Assembly (NCBI GenBank): GCA_024364735.1
Contig: JAGFNQ010002318.1
Span: 1 to 64,000, forward strand
Length of the DNA stretch: 64,000 nt
Reading direction: 5' to 3'
Source of the DNA: Boesenbergia rotunda
Taxonomy: Eukaryota > Streptophyta > Magnoliopsida > Zingiberales > Zingiberaceae
Each line of letters begins with the position of its first letter. Position 1 is the first letter of the stretch. The notes under the pieces are model-generated. The model searched no databases. It was not told where the DNA came from and saw nothing but the letters and a program-made list of their open reading frames with translations. The position numbers and the translations under genes are program-made. Positions 45,034 through 56,394 of the stretch are shown piece by piece.

Positions 45034-45871
45034 TGTCGATGTTTCAATCATGGTACCCTGACCCCTCGTGGCATCCAGGCTCGTCTTCTTAGATATTGTA
45101 CTAGAGAGTTGCTTCCTGACTTTCCTCATTTGTAAAATTGAATTGATTATCCACTTTAGATTTATGCACTCTACATTGATTATCTTGTGCTTAGTAGAAT
45201 AGGGATGTTTTCTTTAATTTTTCAATTTTTTTCATATTTTATTTTTTAAAATAAAATAAAATAAAATATTTTATATTTTTAGAAAAATTATTTTTTAATT
45301 AAGTTTTGATTTTTTTAAAAAAAATTCCGACTTAGATTTTTTCTAAAAATTACCCCTTCAAAACTAGGATTTTTCTACGCAATGGACTTAGCTCAGGACC
45401 TAACCCTAGAATTGCATGCTCCTATAGATCTAGAAGTCAGCATCTCACAAAGCACAGTAGGACACTTTGATTGATAACTTAGATTGGGTTGAGATGCTTA
45501 GGTCTATACCTTGACTCAAGATGCTTTAAGTCAGTGCATCAAGAGCAGTTGGGGTGATAAATACATTTGAACAGTAATCAAGTTAAGTATTCAAGCTTAG
45601 AAAGTCTAACTTGATCAGATTACTTAACTTGACTAACCCTAGTGAAAGTCGCTGTTATATAATAGTTAGTAAGTAGCTAACTGGGTTAGACAGGGACCGA
45701 AAGAGAATAATCAATTTTTTGAAATGGTCTTTCATGCTTGGACTCACTAGGATGTTAACTGGGTTCACAATTTGCTACTTGGGTCAAACTTAGATCAATT
45801 CAATTACTTGCTGCAGTTTCCTTCATCATTTTTTTTCAAATAGGCTCTAATACAATCAAGTAGGCTCTAAT
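45034..45871 (+). other. Tail of J
   Basis: From TGCTTAGTAGAATAG (45189) it matches the sequence after pol in A. CATCTCA (45441-45447) faces TGAGATG (45490-45496). TAGGCTCTAA is duplicated at 45841 and 45861. No gene seen; interrupted by C. Confidence 0.78.
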
Positions 45872-45954
45872 TGTTGATGCAGTCTGGCCCTAATTGTTGT
45901 TTTGGTGTTGACACTGATTTTAGTTTGGGTGGATGATTATGATGATTATGATTA

Positions 45955-46430
45955 AGTCCTGATCGAGGATTAGGCATGATATGGAGAATCCTAGTCTGGA
46001 GGGCTAGGTATTGGGAAAATCCTAACCTGGAGGGTTAGGTGTAAAAAATCCTAGCTTGGAGGGCTAGGTGTTGGAAAGTCCTAATTCGGAAGGGTTGGGT
46101 GAAAATTCCTAGCTTGGAGGGCTAGGTGAAAAGTCCTAACTTGGAGGGTTAGGTGCAAATTCCCATCCTGGAGAATTAGGTGAAAAGTCCTGGCTTGGAG
46201 GGTCAGGTGCCTAGCTTGGAGGGCTAGGTTGGATGAAGTTCTAACTCGGAAGGGTTGGGTGAAAAGTCCTAGCTTGGAGGGCTAGGTGAAAAGTCCTAGC
46301 TTGGAGGGCTAGGTGAAAAGTCCTAACTTGGAGGGTTAGGTGCAAATTCCCAACTTAGAGAGTTAGATGGAAAAATCCTTAGCTTGGAGGGCTAAGGTGG
46401 ATGGAAACTTAGCTTGGAGGGCTAAGTTTA
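45955..46430 (+). repeat. Covarying hairpin array in LTR C
   Basis: About fifteen units: CCTAGC-TTGGAGG-GCTAGG, CCTAAC-TTGGAGG-GTTAGG, CCTGGC-TTGGAGG-GTCAGG, CTTAGC-TTGGAGG-GCTAAG. The loop TTGGAGG is nearly constant while both stem arms change together. Spacers are GTGAAAAGT or GTGCAAATT. Confidence 0.9.
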
Positions 46431-46436
46431 AGTGCT

Positions 46437-47102
46437 TGGATCGGTCTGGTGACCGATCAGGGAATCTGGCACGCTGCTCCATCGTGGATCGGTCAGGTGA
46501 CCGATCCAGCAATGACTGATCGGTCTGGTGATCGATCAGGGAGCACACAGTGAGGTTGGGAACCTACTGTACTGCTCCTGATCGATCCGGTGACCGATCA
46601 GGGAGTGCGTGTTTCACCCACTGCTTGGCTCCTGATCGGTCTGGTGACCGATCAGGGAGCAAATAAGTGAGGTTGAGTTCCCCTGCTGATCTGCACCTGA
46701 TCGGTCTGGTGACCGATCAGGATCACTGTGCAGATCGTTCCGGAGAACGATCAAACGTCGCAGGTTCCTCTCTATGATCGATCAGGACGGAGCCTGATAG
46801 GTCTGGTCATGTTCTGATCGGTCTTGTGACCGATCAGGAGGCTGCCTAATCGGTTCGGTGACCGATCAGGAGGTCTGGACTGTGAAGCTCAGAAATCGCC
46901 TGATAAAAGGGGTGGATCGTTCGGGTGTTCGATCCACAGCCTGGGATCGGTCTGGTGATCGGTCCAGGAGAGTCCCAAAGAAATCGCGATTTCTAATTGA
47001 GCGTTGGGGACCGATCAGGATGGAGCCTGATCGGTCTGGACCCAGCCTGATCGGTCTGGTGACCGATCAGGAGTCGCTCTGATCGATCGGGTGACCGATC
47101 AC
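46437..47102 (+). repeat. GATCGGT/ACCGATC palindrome array in LTR C
   Basis: At least twelve inverted units TGATCGGT-CTGGTG-ACCGATCA, with variants GATCGTT..AACGATC that keep pairing. Confidence 0.9.
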
Positions 47103-48128
47103 TTTAATTCAAATTGCACTGTCAGACGCTCTGATCGCGTCTGACCATATCCGATTCACTGCTGTTTGCCTCTGATATTTGATTTACTGTGTGATATACT
47201 GCACTAACAGTCTGATTAAGCTACAGGTGACAGGGGAGGATTCAAACACTCAAGGAGAAGTCAATGGAGGCTTTCCTTGGAGCTGGTTTGTCCGTTTCTC
47301 ATCTCAGGTTACAACGGCTGGAGCTGCAGGACTGAAGCCGCTGACTGAAGCTTGGCTGAGGGAGCTCAGGAAGTTCAGTAAGGGTTCAGTGGTAGCTGGC
47401 GTTGGCAGTGAGGCAGCTGGAGGCTGCTGGAGATGAGGTCACTTGATGCTTAGTGGAGAAACAAAAGGGACGGAAGATAGCTTCAGTGAAGCAGAGTTCG
47501 AATACTGTCTTCTTGCTGCGCCTTGAGTTCTCCACAACCAGCTTGCTGCTTTCTTGAAGTTTCATCACATTGAGCAAGCTACTGATCGAGAAGCAATCAT
47601 CCATTACTTGAGTGCTTGAAGGAGAGAACAAGGAGCTGAGAGTCCGACAGTGGGAAGACACGAAGAAGGGTTCTTGCGTGAGATCGCCACTGGGTGGAGC
47701 TCAGGGAAGCTTGCTGTGTTCTTGTCCTTGCTGAGTGCTTGAGTAAGATCTTTCTTGTTGTTTCATTGGGCTTATACATTTATCTGTGATTGAAACGCTG
47801 TGGAGAGGTTTCTCCATCGAGAAGGAGGTTGCTTTATATCCGGTGCTAACCGGGGCTTGATCTGTCGACGATCAAGGGATCGCCCACCTTAAGGGCACGC
47901 CAAGGAGTAGGGGCAAGTTATCCCCGAACCTTGTAAACCCTCCTTGTTAGCGATCTTGCTAGCTGTGGTCGTTTGTTCTCGATTCCTGTTCTGGTTTTCT
48001 GCACTGCTCTGTTGTTTTATTTCTTCCGCTGTGCTACTGATAAGATTAAGTGCAGAAACTTGTTACTTGCCAAAGATAAAAGTGATTGGCTATATCCACC
48101 CCCCCTCTCTAGCCATCCGTTTCCAACA

Positions 48129-48144
48129 AGTGGTATCAGAGCTT
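48129..48144 (+). promoter_or_regulatory. Primer binding site of C
   Basis: AGTGGTATCAGAGCTT directly after the LTR. Confidence 0.92.
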
Positions 48145-48186
48145 GGGGCTTTGTACACGGCTTAACATCCGAGAGTTATCAACAAG

Positions 48187-49866
48187 ATGGCTTTGATAGA
48201 AGGCTTTTCCACCACCCGACCTCCATTCTTTGATGGCGCCGACTTTCAATATTGGAGATCAAAAATGGAATACTATTTGAAGATGAATATCCATACTTGG
48301 TTCGCGGTGAAGGAGGGATTCACCCCTCCTAAGGATGACGAAGGCAAAGAGCTTGAGTCGTGGAGGTGGACTGCTGAACAAACTCGGAAGAGTGAAGCCG
48401 ACGCGAAGGCGGTTGTCACTCTACAATGTGGCATGAACAAAGACCAACTCATCAAGGTTGGTCCTTTCACAAGTGCAAAGGACTTGTGGAACAAACTCAT
48501 TGAGCTTCATGAAGGCACCCGAGACTCTAGAATTGCAAAGAGGAACTTGTTCCTCAATCAACTTCAAAATCTCTCCATGAAGGAGAATGAGTCGGTAAGT
48601 GAGGTTCATAGCCGGTTCAAGGAAGTCCTCAATAAACATCATTCAATTGATGAAAAGGTCGAGAATCGCGACCTTGTGAGGTATGTCTTGAAAGCATTTC
48701 CAAGGAATGCTTTGTGGTCATCCATGGTGGATGCCTACAAAGTATCCAAGGATCTATCTATTGTTAAGTTAGATGACTTATTTTGTGAGATGGAATTGCA
48801 TGAAATGGCTAACAAAGCCCCCAAGGAGAAGGAGATTGCCTTAGTTGCAGGGGACCGAACCACCAAGAAGAAGAAGTAGAAGAAGAAGGAGAAGGAGGTC
48901 TCCTCATCTTCATCCTCTTCCGAATCCGAGTCCGATTCCGAGGAAGATGGCAGCGGCTCTTCTTCCTCCGAGATGGCGAACTTTGTGCGAAGAATGATGC
49001 GAAGGGATCGACGCTTCAAGAGTAGAGGTAACTCTAGTGAATCCAAACTTGATAAGACTAATGCCTCTTGCTTTGAGTGTGGTAGGAAAGTGCATTTCAA
49101 GAATGAATGTCCAAAGCTAAAGAAGAAGGAGGAGAGGTCCAAAAAGAAGGAAGAAAAATCCAAGAAGAAGAAGAAGGCATTGAAGACCACTTGGGATGAG
49201 TCATCCTCAAGCTCATCCGATGAAGAGAAGGAGGAGAAGAGCACAAGGAACGTGACACTCATGGCTCTTGGAGAGGAGAGCAGTGATGAATCTTCAAGAT
49301 CCTCAAACGCGGCTTCATCATCTTCGGATGATGAAGAGGTAACTTCTCCCGAGCTTGAAAAGTGTTATAGAGCAATTGCATGTTTAACTAGTATGCTTAA
49401 GAAATCAAAGAATAAGGTTAAGGCATTGCAATTAGAAATTGATCAATTGAAAGCTTCTAGGGATGATAACATTGATTATTTGCATGTTGAATTGCTAGAA
49501 GATGAAATTAAATCTTTGAAACATGAGATTGTAAATTTGAAATCCTCTAAGGTTGAGGAAGTAAATGATTTGCATGATGAATTGCTAGTAGAGGAAAACC
49601 AATCATTGAAGAGTGAAGTTGAGAAGCTCGAGAATATTCTTGGGAAATTCTCAACTAGCTCTAAGACCCTAGACATGATCCTAAATGCCCAAAGGGCAGT
49701 TTACAATAGGGCCGGTATTGGTTACCGACCCAAAGAACCCTCATTTGTGTCTTTGATGTCTAGGACTGATATGAGACAATCTAGGACACCCAAGACTAAA
49801 AAAAAAGTTGTCAAGGCATGGGTGCCTAAGACATGTTTAGTTGATGCTTTAGGTCCCAAGGTTTGA
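48187..49866 (+). pseudogene. gag: gag of C (one nonsense codon)
   Basis: 560 codons in one frame from MALIEGFSTTRPPFFDGADF to DALGPKV-stop, broken only by TAG at 48877-48879 within a lysine run. Copia Gag domain in the first 230 residues (HEGTRDSRIAKRNLFLNQL, NRDLVRYVLKAFPRNALWSS), a Ser/Glu-rich linker, a zinc knuckle CFECGRKVHFKNEC in which the usual glycine before histidine is valine, a KKK/EEK linker, then a long coiled coil (about 390-500) ending SSKTLDMILNAQ..RAGIGYR. The coiled coil after the knuckle is the Sirevirus hallmark. Confidence 0.9.
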
Positions 49867-49899
49867 GTACCTAAAACTTCTATTTTTTGAATTGTGTAG

Positions 49900-52800
49900 G
49901 TAATGATTGAGGGGGAGCATCTATCAACTTGGTTCGTTGATAGTGGATGCTCCAAACACATGACCGGGGATAAATCATTGTTTACCACACTTCACAAGAA
50001 AAGTAGAGGTAATGTATCATTTGGTAACAATGGTAGTCTTAAGGTCATAAGGATAGGAGACATTCAAATATCCGAATGTCTTAGAATTTCAAATGTCCTT
50101 CTAGTCAAGGGGATGAAATCTAATCTCCTAAGTGTCAGTCAATTGTGTGACACGGGTTACACAATTGACTTCCAACCAAGTCAATGTCTAGTTAGACACA
50201 ATGACACCTTGGACACAGTACTAGTAGGAACAAGAGTAGACAATATTTATCAAGTTTCATTTAAAAGTGCTACTAATGTTTCTGCTAAGTGTTTCATGTC
50301 AAAAGAAGAAGAGTCCACCCTTTGGCACCGGAGGCTAGCACATGTGAACATGAAGAACATCCGGAAGTTGGCCAACAAGGGGTTAGTCCGTGGCTTACCG
50401 AGCATCAAGTATGAAAAAGACAAACTTTGTGATGCTTGTCAAATGGGTAAGCAAACAAAATCTGCACATAAAGGTAAAAGCGCTGTAAGTACATCCAATG
50501 CACTAGATTTACTTCATATGGATCTATTTGATTGTAGTACCATCATATCATTGAATGGAAGTAGATATTGCTTTGTGATCATTGATGATTTCACTAGATA
50601 TACATGGACTTACTTTTTAAAATATAAGGACCAAACCTTAGATATTTTCATTTCTTTTTGTAGAAGAGTTGAAAATGAAAAATCATCAACCATTAAGACA
50701 ATTAGAAGTGATTATGGAGGTGAATTTCAAAATCAAAGGTTTTTAGAATTCTATCAAGATAGAGGTTATAAGCATGAGTTTTCTACTCCTAGAACACCAC
50801 AACAAAATGGTGTTGTAGAGAGGAAGAATCGTGTACTTCAAGAGGCTGCACGAAGCATGCTTAATGAGTACTCACTCCCGAGTTACTTGTGGGCCGAAGC
50901 TGTAAATACAACTTTCTACGTGCAAAATCGGGTCCTCATTCATAGGTTTCTAGGAAAGACTCCCCATGAACTTTGGTTTGGGAAACCACCTACGGTTAAA
51001 CACCTTAGGGTGTTTGGTTGTAAGGTGTTCATTCTAAACACTAAGGACCACCTTGGGAAGTTCACGGCAAAGGCTGATGAAAAAGCCTATCGAGTCTACA
51101 ATAAAAAAGTCTAGATTAGTTGAAGAGTCTTCTGATGTGATTTTTGAAGAAGTTCCAAAATCAAGTAACCAATCAGAAAATGTAGAAGGAGTCCAACTTG
51201 AACTTAGGAGACTAAGTTTGAATGAAACTCCAAGTGTTGTTGATGGTGGTGAATCCGATGACGGTGAACCTAGACAACCCATTGATCAGCCGGATCTTGA
51301 GGCTGAACTTGTGTCTAGTGAACCCATTCAAGAAGCACCACCAACTCCTAGGCAAACTAGATTAGCCTCTAGTCATCCACAAGACCAAATTGTTGGAGAC
51401 ATCCATTATGGGGTTAGAACTAGATCATTCTTCCGGAATGAGGCTAATGAAGTTGCCCTAATTTCTGAAATTGAACCTAGGAAAATTGATGAAGCATTAA
51501 ATGATCCCGATTGGATCATTACAATGCAAGATGAGCTAGGTCAATTTGAGAGAAGTCAAGTTTGGGACTTAGTCCCTCGACCCAAGAAGACCACCATTAT
51601 TGGAACCAAACGGGTCTTCAAGAACAAATTGAACCATAAGGGAGAAATCATTAGAAACAAGGCACGCTTGGTAGCCAAGGGCTATAGTCAAGTTGAAGGC
51701 CTTGATTATGATGAAACTTATGCTCCCGTGGCACGATTAGAGTCCATCCGATTGATGCTTGCATTTGCAGCTCATCGTGGCTTCAAGTTATACCAAATGG
51801 ATGTCAAATCAGCCTTTCTTAATGGTTTGATTAGAAAAGAGGTCTATGTCGAACAACCTCCGGGGTTTGAGAGTACCGAATTTCCAGACCGCGTGTTCAA
51901 GCTCAAAAAGGTACTTTATGGCCTTAAACAAGCACCCTGGGCTTGGTATGAGCGGTTGTCGACATTCTTGATTGAGAAGGGCTTTGTTAGAGGCCAAATA
52001 GACCCTACACTATTTCTACGAAGGGATAGTGACAATATATTTATAGCCCAAGTATATATCGATGACATAATTTGTGGCTCAAATAATAAGGGCTATTTAA
52101 ATGAGTTCATTGGACACATGGAGAGTGAGTTTGAAATGAGTCTAGTGGGAGAGTTGACTTTCTTCCTTGGACTTGAAATCAAGCAAACTCGCGATGGTAT
52201 CCATGTGCACCAATCAAAGTATACACAAGAAATGCTTCAAAAATTCAATATGAGTGATTCAAAAGAGGTAACCACTCCCATGGCCACAAACACAAGGTTA
52301 GACAATGACGAGAGTGGTAAACCCGTTGATTTGACTCAATATCAGAGCATGATAGGTAGCTTGCTATACCTCACAGCTAGTCGACATGATATACTATTTG
52401 CTGTGGGTATGTGTGCTAGGTATCAAGTCTATGCCAAGGAATCTCACCTAATCGCTGTTAAGCGAATTTTGAGATATCTCAAGGGCACAATTGGTGTAGG
52501 TCTTTGGTACCCCCTACCGAATCTTTTGATTTGATTGGCTACACGGATTCCGACTACGCTGGATGTAAGTTGGACCGGAAAAGCACAAGTGGGGGTTGCC
52601 AATTCTTAGGTTCGTCCTTAGTAAGTTGGTCGAGTTGGAAGCAACATTGTGTTGCTCTCTCCACGACTGAGGCAGAATATATCGCCATGGGAGAGAGTGT
52701 ATCACAATTGTTGTGGATGATTCACACTCTAGAGGACTATGGATTGAGTTACAAGGGTGTGCAAGTGTTGTGTGATAACATTAGCACAATTAACTTAACC

Positions 52801-52998
52801 AAGAATCCAGTCCATCATTCTAGGACCAAACATATTGAGGTGCGTCACCACTTCATTAGGGATCATGTAGCTAGGGGAGATATTGTACTCTCTCATGTAG
52901 AGTCCAAATCAAACCTAGCCGACATTTTCACTAAACCACTTCCCGAAAATGAATTTAGTTTTCTATGACGGGAGTTGGGAATGTGTCGTGCTTCATGA
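49900..52998 (+). pseudogene. pol: pol of C (frameshifts and nonsense)
   Basis: The frame opens right after TAG at 49897-49899, as in A. Protease DSGCSKHMTG, integrase HRRLAH..IIDDFTRYTW..VVERKNR, RT QMDVKSAFLNG and YIDD (the usual second residue is V), RNase H SDYAGCKLDRKSTSG and HIEVRHHFIRDH. Lesions: a short internal deletion after LGKFTAKADE, a one-base gain in an A run near 51106, a one-base loss in a C run near 52512, and TGA at 52966-52968 before the natural end at 52998. Not functional as it stands. Confidence 0.92.
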
Positions 52999-53143
52999 AT
53001 TTCAAATTGCATTCAAACCCTTCATGATTATTTCGAAATTGTTGGGAAACAATTTGGGTAACTTTGGGAACATCTCACACAAACTATAAGGTCTAACAAA
53101 ACGTTTTTGCTTGCTAGAAATGGGGTGAGATGTTAGGATCAAC
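52999..53143 (+). other. Tail of C before the Harbinger insertion
   Basis: CATCTCAC (53071-53078) faces GTGAGATG (53125-53132). Aligns with 9612-9758 of B. Confidence 0.82.
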
Positions 53144-53269
53144 TAAGGGTGTGTTTGGTTTAGCCATTTTCCATTTTCATTTTCCATTTTCTAGAAAATG
53201 CTATTTGGTTTGTCATTTTCTAATCTCATTTTCTGGAAAATGAGACATCATTTTCTGAGAAAATAGAAA

Positions 53270-55079
53270 ATGACATTTTGTCATTTTCTAGAGAAGGGAG
53301 AATGCGGTAGTGGAAAAATGAAAAACGCGGTGGAAAGTGGAAAATGCGGTCCTCGCTCGCCACTTGAAGTCACTACCCTCGATCCCTCGCCGCTCGCACA
53401 CTCGACCCCACGAACCCTAATCGAAAAAAAGGGAAGCAAAAATCACCGCCGCTTCATCTCCTCCATCAGACCTGTCGAACCCTTTCTCCTGCGCTATCTC
53501 GCCGCAAGATCATCGCCGCAAGATTGCTGGACAGCGGAGATCGGGTGAAGATTGCTGGAGCCCCTCTAGCACCAAAGTGATCGCCACTTGACCTACCGCC
53601 TATGCATGTGGCCGACGCGGGTCATTTGTCATTATGCCGAATCTGTCGTTTTAGGTCCTTCATTTTGCACGCCTCTTCTCCTCCTCCTGCAACTCGATGC
53701 GATGGGTGATTGTGAGATCGAGCGAGCTGAAATCTGATTCAATTCGGCGGAGGTCGCCCCGTTGCGTGGTAAGTTCGATTTCACACATATTATTCACGAG
53801 CTTGTTATTTTGCAGTTCCTTTTTCCTCTTTCATTGATCGGTCTTTTGCAATTTGTTCCTGATTAGCATGTGGTTCCTAGATTCTTGAAAATTGATAGCT
53901 TTATTCTCCTTCACACTTTGATTTTTCAGTGTTTGCGATGAAAATCCAATTTGGTTAAAGATTCAATCAATCACCACCATAGGTGGCCTCTTCTACCCAT
54001 GTATATCTTATTAATCTGCAAAGAACATCACATATGCACCTTTGCTGTTGTAGATATTTTAAAACCCATGAATAGTTACAAAATCATACGGCCTTGAAAG
54101 CCTCAAGGGCTTGAATAAAGACGAGTGCTTATGAATGGAAAAAAAGGGTTTATACAATATATGATGTGAGATTAAGAGTTTGTTTAGTTGAATGAAAAAG
54201 TGGATTATGAAAAGGATGCACTTTAAAACTTTCCATCCTTACTACAATTTATCCGGAAATTTAGAAAGGATGGAAAACCTGATGGATAAGGGATCCCTAT
54301 AAATCACTATTTTGGTTCTACCCAAATCAGAAGGAAACTCTAATGTAGGACTAAATAGCTGCATAATCTAGTATTATATTGTTGAATATGGCAAGTTTTG
54401 CATTTTCTTTAGTTGCACTTTCAGTATAATAGAATATGGTAAGATAAAATGCAAATGACTAGAGTTTTCTGGACTATGTAGGTTTCATAAAATATCAAAT
54501 TAACAGTATAATGCTTCATTATTTGGTTGCCAACAACATTGATTTTATGTATTTATAGTTTTAAGTTTCTTCAAAGCTTGCAGTTGCAGTAGGCATATGC
54601 TACATTTCAAAGCTTTCCAATACATTTTTTTTCTGCCGGTTAGAATCATGTTTCCATATGATTTCGAGACCTGATTCCAATACATTTCGAGACCTGAACT
54701 TACGCATCAGTTATCAATGATATCTAGACCTTTCTGTGGTCATGTTTTGATTCCATTCCAAGGATGCTTTAGATAGCCTTTTTTTTGCATGCTTATTATT
54801 ACCAACAAATTGCAACTGATCAGTATCTTTGCAACTTTTAACTCGCCCCTTCTTGGCAGGTGCTTCACTCAGAAGGTTGCTCGCCGATTGCTCAGCAGTG
54901 TTTTATTCCCTCCTCACCAGTGTCGTTCACTCAAACGGTATCCATTACCCTACCTCCTCTTTCACAGTTTTTTTTTGCAATTTACATTGACAATATTTTT
55001 GTATTTTTGTATGGTTTGTTTACTCTTGAATTACATTAAAATTCCCTAAATATTAAGGTGATTTTTTAGAGAATACAGT
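53270..55079 (+). other. 5' non-coding part of the Harbinger element
   Basis: 53280-53780 is GC richer with CGCTCGCC-type text and a donor-like GTGGTAAGTTCG near 53769, resembling a promoter and leader with an intron. The 53270-53548 open frame has no recognisable protein. The remainder to 55079 is AT-rich without a gene. Confidence 0.5.
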
Positions 55080-56130
55080 ATGGGAGGGCATAGTCCAAGT
55101 GTCGAAATGGAGAAATATGAGTGGTCAAAGGCTAATGTTGCCATGTTTGTGGAGATCATTTATGAAAAAGTGAAGCAAAACAAGTTACAAACATCTACCT
55201 TCACTAATACGGTTTGGGACGAGATCAACAAAGAATTATACCTAATTACAAAGAAGAATTATGGTGTAGAGAGGCTCAAAGGTAAATGGAATCGTCTACG
55301 CACTAGACATCGACTTTTTGCTGCATTGCTTGCACATACTGGTGTTACAATGGATCCAGACACCGGTAAAGTGAATGCTCCAGAGGAAGTATGGGCAGAA
55401 TTTTATGTGGTAAATATTTTTATCCATTCAAATATATATTTTTATTATATGTTTGTATTTAATCAAATGCTAACTTTTGTAATCAATTGTACAGAAAAAT
55501 AAAAAAGAGTACAAGTCAATACGAAAGGAAGGTTGTGATCATTTCCACATTCTTAGTGAAGTTTTCAGTGGGACAACTGCAACAGGTGATATGCATAGGG
55601 CATCTACTCAATTGCCTCCCACATCTGATGAAGAGAGGGAGCTCGAAGATGCATTCATTAATAGAGGTGTTAACTCATATGTCGAAGTTGTTGATGACGA
55701 GAATGAGGATGTTGGAGGAGAACTTAATAATCGGAGGCGTCGTACTACAGAATCATCCTATAGTCATCGACGTAAAGATCCTAAACTTTCAAAAGCTGAT
55801 AAATATGAGGCTTGTATGGACAAGTGGAGTAATACCTTGCAACAACTGAGTGAAGAATCTATTGCTAGGCAAAAATACCTGGATTTGAGGGCTGCTAAGT
55901 TAGAACGTGAACAAGATATTTCCGGCTCTTCTGAAACTAGCGTGTTCAATGATCCTTACTCTATAGACAAGTGCATGCAAATTTTAAATGAGATGGATAA
56001 TTTATCTACCCAAGTGTACACAAAAGCTACAGAAGCTTTCCTTAAGCCTGGTCTACGAGAAATTTTCCTGAAAATTCCATCAAATAGAAGGGCTGAATGG
56101 TTGGTTTGCCTCAATCTTGATCGTGTGTAG
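55080..56130 (+). CDS. Harbinger ORF1: SANT/Myb-like DNA-binding protein
   Basis: Two exons, 55080-55409 and 55495-56130; intron 55410-55494 (GTAAAT..GTACAG) lies between codons. 321 residues. N-terminal trihelix/SANT-like domain: YEWSKANVAMFVEIIYEKVK, TVWDEINKEL, YGVERLKGKWNRLRTRHRLF, then EEVWAEFY. The middle is acidic with an RRRR stretch (possible nuclear signal) and the C-terminal part is helical. In PIF/Harbinger elements this partner binds the terminal repeats and carries the transposase into the nucleus. No stop or shift, so it could still be made. The start ATGGGAGGGCAT is the first ATG of the frame. Confidence 0.88.
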
Positions 56131-56394
56131 GGTTATATGTTGACAAGTTCATGGGGATTTCTTCTATTACCTAGATGAAGACTATTTCATTATTGGTGTT
56201 TGTTTGATTTTGTGACTTGAATATTTAAGCCATGTTTGGTATTTTGAAATTTAATGTTGAAGACTATGTTTTGAAATTTAATGTTGAAGACTATGTTTAA
56301 GACATGTTTGATATTTTGAAATCTATGTGTTGAGATAAATCTATAATTAATTTTATGCATGTGTGTTGATTTTAATATCATTGTGTCGCAGATC

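Larger units (their letters stand above)
39099..45871 (+). mobile_element. Element J: gag plus env-like gene, no pol
   Basis: 5' LTR, primer site, broken gag, conserved spacer, AT-rich array, palindrome array with TATA, env-like gene, then a tail matching that of A. The 3' LTR is not visible because C is inserted at 45872. The env-like cassette occupies the place of pol between the two conserved inverted-pair boxes. Non-autonomous. Confidence 0.85.
45872..48128 (+). repeat. 5' LTR of C
   Basis: TGTTGATGCAG to GTTTCCAACA, 2257 bases, followed by the primer site. Similar to the B LTR at its start, in the second array and in the last 500 bases. No convincing TATA box. The 47179-47436 open frame is not a gene. 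Confidence 0.9.

Noticed and set aside
45955..46430. Regular repeats with spacers resembling a CRISPR array
   Set aside because: Units are hairpins with variable stems, spacers are nearly identical, the array is part of an LTR and the DNA is plant nuclear.
53270..53548. 92-residue open frame near the Harbinger left end
   Set aside because: Starts within the subterminal repeats, no domain, and the region looks like a promoter and leader.
55487..55849. Alternative open frame over Harbinger ORF1 exon 2
   Set aside because: Splicing at 55409/55495 joins the SANT domain to the other frame, which stays open to 56130.
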